Assembly: GCA_963640555.1 (NCBI GenBank)
Contig: CAVHZB010000042.1
Span: 1-21,044, forward strand
Reading direction: 5' to 3'
DNA from: F23-B02 sp963640555
GTDB taxonomy: Bacteria > Bacillota > Clostridia > Oscillospirales > Oscillospiraceae
DNA length: 21,044 nucleotides
Below the pieces are notes generated by a model. The model was given only the letters and a program-made list of their open reading frames with translations, did no database searches and was not told the DNA's origin. Positions 7,259-13,406 of this stretch are shown piece after piece. The first letter of the stretch is position 1, and every line of letters starts with the position of its first letter. The position numbers were made by a program, and so were the translations under genes.

Positions 7259-7867
7259 ATGGCACGGGACCCCTATGAAGTGCTCGGCGTTTCGCGCAAT
7301 GCGACCGACGAGGAAATAAAAAAGGCTTACAGAGAGCTTGCAAAGAAATATCACCCCGACCGCAACCCCGGCGACGAGGAAGCGGCACGGAGAATGAACG
7401 AGATAAACGCTGCCTACGATCAGATAAAAAGCGGCGAGGCAAACCGCAGCGACTACGGCGGTTTCGGAGGTTTCGGCGGCTTCGGCGGCACATACGAACA
7501 GCCGCAGGAGCGTCCCGAATGCCGTGCGGCGGTAAACTACATACGAAACGGCAGGTATACCGAGGCGCTCACCGCGCTTTCGCAGGTACCGCTGTCCGAG
7601 CGCGACGGGCGCTGGTACTATCTTAGCTCGATCGCAAATATGCAGCTCGGCAAGAGGATAGAGGCTTTGGAGGACGCAAAGCGCGCGGTCGAGATCGACC
7701 CCGACAATCCGATGTACCGTCAGCTCCTCAACAGACTTGAAAACAACGGGCAGTATTATCAGCAGTACAGCGGCAATTACAACAACTCCTGCTGTGTTTG
7801 CGATGATTGCTGTACAACATACCTCTGCTGCTCATGCCTTACCCCGTGGGGCGGTATGTGCTGCTGA
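7259..7867 (+). CDS. J-domain/TPR protein with a C-terminal cysteine string
   Basis: A 202-residue DnaJ-like co-chaperone. Residues 4-58 are a J domain with the HPD motif at 32-34, which in this family stimulates the ATPase of DnaK. A Gly/Phe linker with three GGF repeats follows (67-77), then TPR-like helices (about 87-155) and a Gln/Tyr/Asn linker. The last 25 residues contain ten cysteines (178, 179, 181, 184, 185, 190, 191, 193, 201, 202). It lacks the CxxCxGxG zinc domain and C-terminal substrate domain of true DnaJ, so it is a specialised J protein. GGAGC lies upstream of the ATG. It is last in the operon and ends on a strong terminator. The tail could bind metal or form disulfides. Confidence 0.9.
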   Translation: MARDPYEVLGVSRNATDEEIKKAYRELAKKYHPDRNPGDEEAARRMNEINAAYDQIKSGEANRSDYGGFGGFGGFGGTYEQPQERPECRAAVNYIRNGRYTEALTALSQVPLSERDGRWYYLSSIANMQLGKRIEALEDAKRAVEIDPDNPMYRQLLNRLENNGQYYQQYSGNYNNSCCVCDDCCTTYLCCSCLTPWGGMCC

Positions 7868-7899
7868 AAAAATCTGAGGCAATTTGCCTCAGATTTTTT
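7867..7899. terminator. Bidirectional terminator
   Basis: A perfect 15-base-pair inverted repeat (7867-7881 with 7885-7899) has a GAGGCA/TGCCTC core, a three-base loop and six A/T pairs outside. It begins at the last base of the DnaJ-like stop codon and also serves the converging ATPase gene. Confidence 0.9.
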
Positions 7900-7907
7900 A
7901 TTCTATA

Positions 7908-8957
7908 CTACACAAAGAGCTTTTCTATCATTTCGTCGGCAAATGCGTTGAGCGACACGAAATCAACATGGGGGTTATACACCCTTTCGAGCTCATCATG
8001 ATACTGCTTTGCGCGGGCAAGCCACTGCTGTGCTGCGGTGAGCAGCTCGCGTTCATGCTTTTTCATCAGCTTGTGCTCATGCCTCGTTTGCTTTGAAGCT
8101 CCCCGCACCGCAATATCATCCAGCCTCACCCTGCGGCAAGCCGCGGAAGCATCCGCGGCCGACGCCCTCACAAACGCAGCGGAGCACTCGGCAATGAGAA
8201 CCGCGTCAAGCCTGTCGGGGCACAGCGGAGACGGGCATACCAGCACATCAAAGCCGAGAAAGGCCGCCTGCTCAAGCACCTGTTTTAAATATACCTGCTC
8301 AAGTCCGCAGCGGTCGTCGATGCAGTATATTCGTTTACATAACTTTTCTATGCTGCCATTGAGCACAAGCTCTCCACGACAGCTTATGCATCTTATGAAT
8401 CTGTGCCTTACCCTGCCGGTTCTTCCGCCGAGATTCCTTTTTCCAAGTTCCCTATTTGCAGCGCTTTTGGCGCGAAGCCTTGCTTTTTCAAGCATTTCGC
8501 GGCTTATAAGTTCCGGTATATCCGTTGCTTCGAGACTTGCGGCGGCAGCAAGATACGCATAGGCGGTCTTATACATCTGCCTATAGCTTCTTGTATACTC
8601 CTCAACGCGCGTATCATATATGCGCTCGCAAAATTCGCCAAGGTTTACATAACTCGAATTATACGCAAACGCCGGCGGCTCGGCGGCGTGCGGCGCCGTA
8701 GCATCCATAAAGCCTATCCCGAGCCGTGGTATGTACACCGCATCAAGCGATGCAGGATCTCCGGAGCACAGGATCGATTCGGTGTCATAGCCCCTTTCCG
8801 CGGCTGCTGCGGCGACCCTACGCATGAAGCCCGATTTGCCTCCGCCCGGTCCGGCTTTTATCAGATACAGATAATCGTTTTTGTCGCGGCAGAACTCATC
8901 ATAGAGCGAGTAAAATCCGGCGCCGGAATTTGCGCCGAGAAAGAAATCGACATTCAA
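7908..8957 (-). CDS. Two-lobed P-loop ATPase (PRK06851-like) with a dead second site
   Basis: A 349-residue cytosolic protein. The N-terminal lobe has a Walker A loop, AGPGGGKS (35-42). The pattern Y-x-I-x(n)-RGYD-x(n)-SLDAVYIPRLGIGFMD matches what I recall of the PRK06851 ATPase family, which has two tandem P-loop lobes. The second lobe is visible here at 211-263 (YCID, LGFD, DRLDAVLIAECSAAFV), but its loop reads DRCGLEQV with no GKS/T, so it should not bind nucleotide the usual way. A linker with CISC (190-193) separates the lobes. AGAGGTGAGG lies before the ATG. It is a single gene converging on the DnaJ operon. Function unknown; family members are uncharacterised to my knowledge. Confidence 0.75.
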   Translation of the reverse strand: MNVDFFLGANSGAGFYSLYDEFCRDKNDYLYLIKAGPGGGKSGFMRRVAAAAAERGYDTESILCSGDPASLDAVYIPRLGIGFMDATAPHAAEPPAFAYNSSYVNLGEFCERIYDTRVEEYTRSYRQMYKTAYAYLAAAASLEATDIPELISREMLEKARLRAKSAANRELGKRNLGGRTGRVRHRFIRCISCRGELVLNGSIEKLCKRIYCIDDRCGLEQVYLKQVLEQAAFLGFDVLVCPSPLCPDRLDAVLIAECSAAFVRASAADASAACRRVRLDDIAVRGASKQTRHEHKLMKKHERELLTAAQQWLARAKQYHDELERVYNPHVDFVSLNAFADEMIEKLFV

Positions 8958-8989
8958 TTTGCCTCACCTCTGTGCATCCTATGCGGCAA

Positions 8990-9018
8990 TTGACATCGTG
9001 GTGAATAGATGATAAACT
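8990..9018 (+). promoter_or_regulatory. Promoter of the HAD phosphatase gene
   Basis: A perfect TTGACA (8990-8995), a 17-base spacer and TAAACT (9013-9018) with an upstream TG (9010-9011), giving an extended -10. No clear promoter for the divergent ATPase gene was found in the same gap. Confidence 0.6.
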
Positions 9019-9048
9019 AAACCGTCATCTGATTTTTTGAGGTGTAAA

Positions 9049-9690
9049 ATGAAAAAATACATTCTGTTTGACTTTGACGGTACGGTATTCGATTCAGCAG
9101 AGGGCATAACCAAAAGCGTCCAGTATGCATTGGGCAGGATGGGAATAGCCGCCGAAACGAGTGAGCTTATGTGCTTTGCCGGTCCCCCGCTGGATGAGAT
9201 GTTCTCTCTGCGCTACGGCATGAGTAAAGCCGACGCGCACAGAGCCGTCGAGCTTTACCGCGAGCGATACACGCCGATTGGCTGGGAGGAGTGCGCACCC
9301 TTTGCGGGAATGCATGAGCTTATGCTCCGGCTGCACGAAAAGGGCGCAAAGCTTGCGATAGCAACGAGTAAGCCCCGTCATTTTGCCGAAAGGATACTCG
9401 AAAAATACGATATGAGCGGCTGCTTTGACCTCGTTTGCGGCTCCGAGCTTGACGGAACGCGCGGCCAGAAATGGGAGGTAATCGAGTACGCGCTGAGCAG
9501 CTTCGGCATATCCCCCGACGAGGCGATAATGGTGGGTGACCGCAAATACGATGTTATCGGCGCAAAAAAATGCGGAGTCGACTGCGTAGGCGTGCGCTTC
9601 GGCTATGCCGAGCCCGGTGAGCTTGAGGCTGAGGGCGCGGTATATGTCGCCGAAAATGCAGACGATCTGTTTAATTACCTGACAAGATGA
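9049..9690 (+). CDS. HAD-superfamily phosphatase, phosphoglycolate phosphatase-like
   Basis: A 213-residue cytosolic hydrolase. Motif I is FDFDGT with nucleophile D8 and acid/base D10, motif II is TSKP, and motif III/IV is GDRKYD near residue 164. A helical cap lies between motifs I and II, as in the Gph/PpaX group that removes phosphate from 2-phosphoglycolate, pyrophosphate or small sugar phosphates. The start at 9049 is chosen because GAGGTG sits five bases before the ATG; a TTG at 9037 would lie upstream of that site. It is a single gene with its own promoter and a terminator at 9694. The exact substrate cannot be read from sequence. Confidence 0.9.
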   Translation: MKKYILFDFDGTVFDSAEGITKSVQYALGRMGIAAETSELMCFAGPPLDEMFSLRYGMSKADAHRAVELYRERYTPIGWEECAPFAGMHELMLRLHEKGAKLAIATSKPRHFAERILEKYDMSGCFDLVCGSELDGTRGQKWEVIEYALSSFGISPDEAIMVGDRKYDVIGAKKCGVDCVGVRFGYAEPGELEAEGAVYVAENADDLFNYLTR

Positions 9691-9693
9691 AAT

Positions 9694-9724
9694 ACGACCG
9701 GCAGGGCTTCTGCCGGTCGTTTAT
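9694..9724. terminator. Terminator between converging HAD and YpsA-like genes
   Basis: An 11-base-pair GC-rich stem (9694-9704 with 9710-9720) has a five-base loop and a short T-rich tail on the plus strand. It lies between two converging genes; the tail on the minus side is weak. Confidence 0.7.
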
Positions 9725-9728
9725 TCTG

Positions 9729-10229
9729 TTATTCTATCGGAAGCTGTATGACCTCGATATCCTTTTTTGCCGCATACCTGAGCGTGTTTAATGTGCCGCC
9801 GCTCATGCCGTCGTAGCAGGCGATGAGCACATCGGAGTTATCCACCATGAAGCGGTTTCGATTGAACATGCACGCCGGAGAATACTGCTCTGATAAAACC
9901 GTTATCTCATCGCAGCCTTGCAGTATCCGCTCGTACCGGTGCCGATCCTGCATGCGCCACGCATCGGCCTGTCCGCGGTAAGGCACTGCTGCCTGAAGCG
10001 TTGCATCGCTGTGCATATTTTTAAGCTTGAGCACCGTTTCGGCACAGTATGTGTCGCAGCCGAGCGCCATTCCGCATATAAAATGCGTTATTCCCGAATC
10101 ATAAACCGCACTGATAACGGCAAACAGACGCTGCTTGAATTCAATGCACCTCGGATCGGATTCGTTATATCCCCATGGAAGCTTTGCCGGTCTGTGTCCG
10201 GTGAAGCAGCAGCTTTTCACGCGTTCCAT
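9729..10229 (-). CDS. YpsA/SLOG-family protein (DUF1273-like)
   Basis: A 166-residue Rossmann-like protein of the SLOG superfamily. The CCFTGHRP start, the HFICGMALGCD loop and the late SGGTLNTLRYA segment match the YpsA-type family, whose members are thought to bind nucleotides or ADP-ribose-like ligands; B. subtilis YpsA has been linked to cell division and stress, but no reaction is established. The start may be ATG at 10229 or the adjacent GTG at 10232; GGAGG lies 10 or 7 bases upstream. A consensus promoter sits so close that the transcript probably starts inside that site. It is divergent from the riboswitch-ribU unit. Confidence 0.85.
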   Translation of the reverse strand: MERVKSCCFTGHRPAKLPWGYNESDPRCIEFKQRLFAVISAVYDSGITHFICGMALGCDTYCAETVLKLKNMHSDATLQAAVPYRGQADAWRMQDRHRYERILQGCDEITVLSEQYSPACMFNRNRFMVDNSDVLIACYDGMSGGTLNTLRYAAKKDIEVIQLPIE

Positions 10230-10247
10230 CACGCATCACCCTCCGTC

Positions 10248-10276
10248 ATTATACGGCTCTTCAGCCAAAATGTCAA
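10248..10276 (-). promoter_or_regulatory. Consensus promoter of the YpsA-like gene
   Basis: On the minus strand: perfect TTGACA (10271-10276), a 17-base spacer and perfect TATAAT (10248-10253). Predicted start near 10240-10242, only about 10-13 bases from the start codon. Confidence 0.85.
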
Positions 10277-10283
10277 AAGGCTA

Positions 10284-10311
10284 TTGACATTCTATCCGGC
10301 AGGGCTATAAT
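10284..10311 (+). promoter_or_regulatory. Consensus promoter of the FMN riboswitch-ribU unit
   Basis: Perfect TTGACA (10284-10289), a 16-base spacer and perfect TATAAT (10306-10311). Its -35 box is only seven bases from the -35 box of the divergent promoter. Confidence 0.85.
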
Positions 10312-10335
10312 GTAGGCATAACCGAATAGCTGAAT

Positions 10336-10442
10336 ATCTTCAGGGCAGGGAGCATTTCCCGACCGGCGGTAGAGTCCGCGAGCCGATTGGCATGAACCGG
10401 TGTGATTCCGGTACCGACAGTATAGTCTGGATGAAAGAAGAT
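10336..10442 (+). promoter_or_regulatory. FMN riboswitch (RFN element)
   Basis: All landmark segments of the RFN aptamer are present in order: P1 strand ATCTTC (10336-10341), AGGGCAGGG, CCCGACCGGCGGTAGAG, the CCGCGAGCC turn, the variable hairpin CCGGTGTGATTCCGG, CGACAGTATAGTCTGGATG, and the closing GAAGAT (10437-10442). Known members bind FMN and turn off riboflavin synthesis or uptake. Here it precedes a riboflavin ECF transporter gene, with a terminator hairpin as the expression platform. Confidence 0.97.
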
Positions 10443-10465
10443 GCACGCATTATTGATTTTTTTGC

Positions 10466-10502
10466 GTCGCCTGAAAGATATTTTCTTTCGGGCGACTTTT
10501 TT
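10466..10502 (+). terminator. Riboswitch-controlled attenuator terminator
   Basis: A 12-base-pair stem (10466-10477 with 10485-10496), a seven-base loop and six T (10497-10502), placed between the aptamer and the ribU ribosome site. High FMN should favour this hairpin and stop transcription. The 10443-10465 linker is the likely place for the competing anti-terminator pairing. Confidence 0.9.
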
Positions 10503-10521
10503 AATTTCGGAGGTAATATCC

Positions 10522-11274
10522 ATGTCAAAGCTCTTCTCTCAGATAGGTGAAAACCTGTCCTTCGTGCTCGAATGCCTGGGCATATTCGCGGGGCTGTTCA
10601 TCCTGGCGCTGCTGTTTGAGCGCTTTGTTATGAAAAACCGCAAAAAGCTCGGCAGCACGCATTTTCTCTCCTACACCGCCATTTTTTCCGCTATGGCCGG
10701 CGTTCTGATGTTCATTGAGATCCCCCTGTTCTTCGCGCCGAGCTTTTATGAGATCGACCTGAGCGAGATCCCCATCATGATCTGCACCTTCTATCTCGGT
10801 CCCGTGGCCGGCGTAGTAGCCGAGCTTCTCAAGATCGTCGTAAAGCTTGTATTCAAGGGAACGAGCACCGCTTTCGTCGGCGACTTTGCCAACTTCGTCG
10901 TCGGCTGCTCCTTCGTGCTCCCCGCCTCGTGCATCTATCACATGAAAAAGGGCAAGCGCACGGCTCTTATCGGCATGATAGCAGGTACGCTCGTTATGAC
11001 CGTGTTCGGCAGCCTGTTCAACGCCGTGTATCTTCTGCCTACCTTCGCCGAACTTTTCGGTATGCCGCTTGAGGCGATAATCAAGATGGGCAGCGACATA
11101 AACTCCGCGATAAACAGCGTTTCGACGCTTGTGCTGTTCTGCGTCGTGCCGTTTAACCTCTTAAAGGGCATTATCGTGACGGCTCTCACCATGCTTCTGT
11201 ACAAGCGCATATCCCCCCTGCTGCACAAGGGCGATAAAAAGCTCGCCGACCGCAGGGCGGCTAACAGGGCCTGA
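10522..11274 (+). CDS. ribU: Riboflavin ECF transporter substrate-binding subunit RibU
   Basis: A 250-residue membrane protein, the S component that binds riboflavin and associates with the shared EcfA/A'/T module (not in this window). The core has the RibU pattern: a segment ending GVLMFIEIPL (60-69), then IDLSEIPIMI (78-87) and YLGPVAGVVAELLK (91-104) followed by KGTSTAFVGDFANFVVG (112-128), then paired hydrophobic segments to the C terminus. An extra N-terminal hydrophobic segment (12-34) makes it longer than the roughly 190-residue members I recall. The ATG at 10522 has GGAGG eight bases upstream; the open frame back to 10441 runs through the terminator and is not coding. Control by the FMN riboswitch supports the call. 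The last 14 bases overlap the opposing flippase gene. Confidence 0.93.
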   Translation: MSKLFSQIGENLSFVLECLGIFAGLFILALLFERFVMKNRKKLGSTHFLSYTAIFSAMAGVLMFIEIPLFFAPSFYEIDLSEIPIMICTFYLGPVAGVVAELLKIVVKLVFKGTSTAFVGDFANFVVGCSFVLPASCIYHMKKGKRTALIGMIAGTLVMTVFGSLFNAVYLLPTFAELFGMPLEAIIKMGSDINSAINSVSTLVLFCVVPFNLLKGIIVTALTMLLYKRISPLLHKGDKKLADRRAANRA

Positions 11275-12574
11275 TGATCTTCCGCAGCCGCAGTATGCTG
11301 AGGGCAAAATTCAGGCACTCGTTAAAGTAAATGATGCAGATATAGCCTGTGAGGGCGCAGACCGGCAGCACGCGCCATACGAGCAGCACGCCCAGCAGCG
11401 CGTCGATGATATTTATCCCCATGTTCCACATCTGCTGACCCAGCCCCTTCAGGCAGCCGTCACAGAGCATATCGGTGTACATTATCGGGATAAGCGGCGC
11501 GAGCAGCCGCAGAAAATATCCCGCATCCGGAGAGGAATACACGGCAATGCCGAGCCTGTCGGCAAAAACGAATATCACAAGGGAGACGGCGAGCGAATAG
11601 CCGGCTCCCTTTTTCAGAAGTGAGCTCACCGTGCGCCGTATCTCATCGCGCTCGCCGCGCATCTGCGCCTCGGTAAGCTCGGGTATCATAAGCTCGCTGA
11701 GCGCCGTCAGAAAGCAGGCCGGAAACGCTATTATCGGCATGACCATGCCCTGTATCGTTCCGTAGCCGGACAGCGCCCTGTCGGCGGAAAAGCCCGCAGC
11801 CTTCAGGCCGCGCGGCACCAGAAGATGCTCGAGCGTTGACAGCGCCGAGCGCGCATATGCCGAGAAGGCAAGCGGCAGCGCAATGTGCAGCATACGCGAG
11901 GTGAGCCGCAGCCGCCCGGGCGCGGAGCCGGTGTACCGCCCCCTGTCCGTAACATAAAACAGCAGCATCATCAAAAGCGATACCGCGTCGCCGCAGACGG
12001 TGCCGAGCATAACGGCTGCGCAGTTTTTCTCTATATCTCCGGCGGGTGAGTGCGCGAGGAAAAATGCGACGAGCGCAATGGTCAGAAGCTGCTCGAAAAG
12101 ATGTACGAGCGCCGGCTTCCACACGCGGCCGCAGGCGGTGAAGTAGCCGGACACAGCCGAACCGAGCGACACCATAGGCATCGCATACGCCATGATGCGC
12201 AGCGCCCTTACCGTGCGCGCATCTCCTATCCACAGAAAGCCGATCGCCTCCGCGCCCGTGAGCAGGAGGAAAAATGCCGCCGTGCCGAAAACAAGGCTGT
12301 AGGCGAAGCATCTGCGCATGGCTGCGCCTATGCCGCCGGCGCGCTCGCTGCCTATCTCCTCGGAAACGAGCCGCGTTGCCGCAAACCTCACGCCTGAGAC
12401 GGCGAAGGTCGTGCACAGAAACGACACAGAGACTACGAGCTGGTAAAGCCCTATCCCCGCAGAGCCGATGCGTCCGGCAAGCCAGACCTGAAACGCCATC
12501 GAGATAATGCTCATGACAAGCGACGCCCCGGACAAAAGCGCCGTATTCACGATCAGTCTTTTCTTCCTTATCAT
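11261..12574 (-). CDS. MATE-fold lipid-linked sugar flippase, SpoVB-like
   Basis: A 437-residue membrane protein of the MOP superfamily (polysaccharide flippase/SpoVB branch). The N terminus (LLSGASLVMSIISMAFQ, then GSAGIGLYQLV) is typical of SpoVB-type proteins, and about twelve hydrophobic segments follow. Members such as SpoVB, MurJ and YtgP move lipid-linked cell-wall or polysaccharide precursors across the membrane. It is shorter than the 500-plus residues usual for SpoVB and seems to lack the last pair of helices. No Shine-Dalgarno match precedes the ATG at 12574, which is unusual for this window, so the start is less certain. It overlaps ribU by 14 bases at the 3' end, with no terminator between. 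Confidence 0.85.
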   Translation of the reverse strand: MIRKKRLIVNTALLSGASLVMSIISMAFQVWLAGRIGSAGIGLYQLVVSVSFLCTTFAVSGVRFAATRLVSEEIGSERAGGIGAAMRRCFAYSLVFGTAAFFLLLTGAEAIGFLWIGDARTVRALRIMAYAMPMVSLGSAVSGYFTACGRVWKPALVHLFEQLLTIALVAFFLAHSPAGDIEKNCAAVMLGTVCGDAVSLLMMLLFYVTDRGRYTGSAPGRLRLTSRMLHIALPLAFSAYARSALSTLEHLLVPRGLKAAGFSADRALSGYGTIQGMVMPIIAFPACFLTALSELMIPELTEAQMRGERDEIRRTVSSLLKKGAGYSLAVSLVIFVFADRLGIAVYSSPDAGYFLRLLAPLIPIMYTDMLCDGCLKGLGQQMWNMGINIIDALLGVLLVWRVLPVCALTGYICIIYFNECLNFALSILRLRKIIRPC

Positions 12575-12610
12575 ATCAAAAATGTATGCCAGAAAAACTA
12601 TTAATATATG

Positions 12611-12638
12611 TTGAAATTTTCACAAAGTGTGCTATAAT
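12611..12638 (+). promoter_or_regulatory. Promoter of the cytidylate-kinase-like gene
   Basis: TTGAAA (12611-12616), a 16-base spacer and a perfect TATAAT (12633-12638) preceded by TGC, giving an extended -10. The start codon follows 40 bases later. Confidence 0.8.
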
Positions 12639-12677
12639 ATAAATATAAAAAATTTTATGAAATTGGAGGCGTCATTT

Positions 12678-13274
12678 ATGATCATCACAATAGGCAGGCA
12701 GCACGGCTCAAGCGGCAGAGAGATCGCAAGACTCCTCGCGGAGAAGCTCGGCATCAAATGCTACGACAAGGAGATAGTTGACGAGGCGGCAAAGCACTCT
12801 GATTTCAGCCGTGAGCTCATCAATGCTTACGATGAAAAGCGCATGTCCGCTTTCCTGCTGCATGCCGGCGGCTACGGGCTCAATGAGAATTTCCGTCTCA
12901 ATATGGAGGTCGTTTCCGCCCAGTTCGATGCTATCCGCGACATTGCCCAGAAGGAGGACTGCATATTCGTCGGTCGCTGCGCCGACTATGTTCTCAATGA
13001 CAGAGACGATGTTGTCAGCATCTTCATTCTCGGCGATATGGACGCAAGGCTCAAGTGCCTTGAGGAGCGGCAGGGTCTTGATGAGGCTGCGGCACGCAAG
13101 AAGATCAAAGAGGTCGATAAGGACCGTTCGAGCTTCTACAAGTACTACAGCGATCAGGTCTGGGGCGATGCCCGCAACTACGATCTGTGCATCAACAGCT
13201 CTAAGCTCGGCGTTGAAGGCACCGTGGCAGCCATCATGGGCTACCTTAAGGCAAGAGGCGTCACCAAAAGATAA
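12678..13274 (+). CDS. Cytidylate kinase-like protein (Cytidylate_kin2 type)
   Basis: A 198-residue P-loop kinase homologue. The N terminus MIITIGRQHGSSGREIA contains the variant phosphate loop typical of the Cytidylate_kin2 family (G-R-Q-x-G-S-x-G-R-E) in place of the classic GxxGxGKG. The central IFVGRCADYVL, the DMDARL region and the late DRSSFYKYYSDQVWG segment match the lid and substrate region of this group. These proteins are found widely in Clostridia and are distinct from the housekeeping Cmk; their substrate is not established. GGAGG lies nine bases before the ATG, which is why the upstream in-frame ATGs (12627, 12657) are rejected. It is a single gene with its own promoter and terminator. 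Confidence 0.88.
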   Translation: MIITIGRQHGSSGREIARLLAEKLGIKCYDKEIVDEAAKHSDFSRELINAYDEKRMSAFLLHAGGYGLNENFRLNMEVVSAQFDAIRDIAQKEDCIFVGRCADYVLNDRDDVVSIFILGDMDARLKCLEERQGLDEAAARKKIKEVDKDRSSFYKYYSDQVWGDARNYDLCINSSKLGVEGTVAAIMGYLKARGVTKR

Positions 13275-13294
13275 AATTCATCCCTCAAAATACG

Positions 13295-13321
13295 AAAAAC
13301 CGCCCCACGGGGCGGTTTTTT
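13295..13321. terminator. Strong bidirectional terminator
   Basis: CCGCCC pairs with GGGCGG around a CACG tetraloop, flanked by five A on the left and six T on the right. It ends the kinase-like gene and can also stop leftward transcripts from serA. Confidence 0.88.
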
Positions 13322-13323
13322 CA

Positions 13324-13356
13324 GTGTGCAAAAAAGTCACAGACTTTTTTGCACAC
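13324..13356. repeat. Perfect 15-bp inverted repeat
   Basis: Bases 13324-13338 are the exact reverse complement of 13342-13356 around a three-base centre (ACA), with GTGTGC/GCACAC ends and an A6/T6 interior. There is no T run after it on either strand, so it is not a standard terminator. It starts three bases after the terminator at 13295-13321. Confidence 0.85.
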
Positions 13357-13360
13357 GCTG

Positions 13361-13392
13361 AATTCCCCCAAAGCATAGGCTTTGAGGGAATT
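13361..13392. repeat. Third hairpin of the cluster
   Basis: Bases 13361-13374 pair with 13379-13392 with one mismatch around an ATAG loop. The right arm (TTTGAGGGA, 13381-13389) is also exactly complementary to 13281-13289 on the other side of the cluster, so two foldings compete. No coding potential. Confidence 0.75.
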
Positions 13393-13406
13393 ATATTATT
13401 TATTAC

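Noticed and set aside
6402..7493. 363-residue open frame on the minus strand
   Set aside because: It lies opposite the DUF5685-like and DnaJ-like genes, is rich in Arg/Leu/His with no recognisable domain, and has no promoter or ribosome site. It is a frame shadow.
10441..10521. Coding extension of ribU to an upstream ATG
   Set aside because: It would translate the last bases of the aptamer and the whole terminator; GGAGG precedes the ATG at 10522.
11643..12416. 257-residue frame in the same strand as the flippase
   Set aside because: Arg/His-rich out-of-frame product of a GC-rich gene; the hydrophobic MATE-type frame is the real one.
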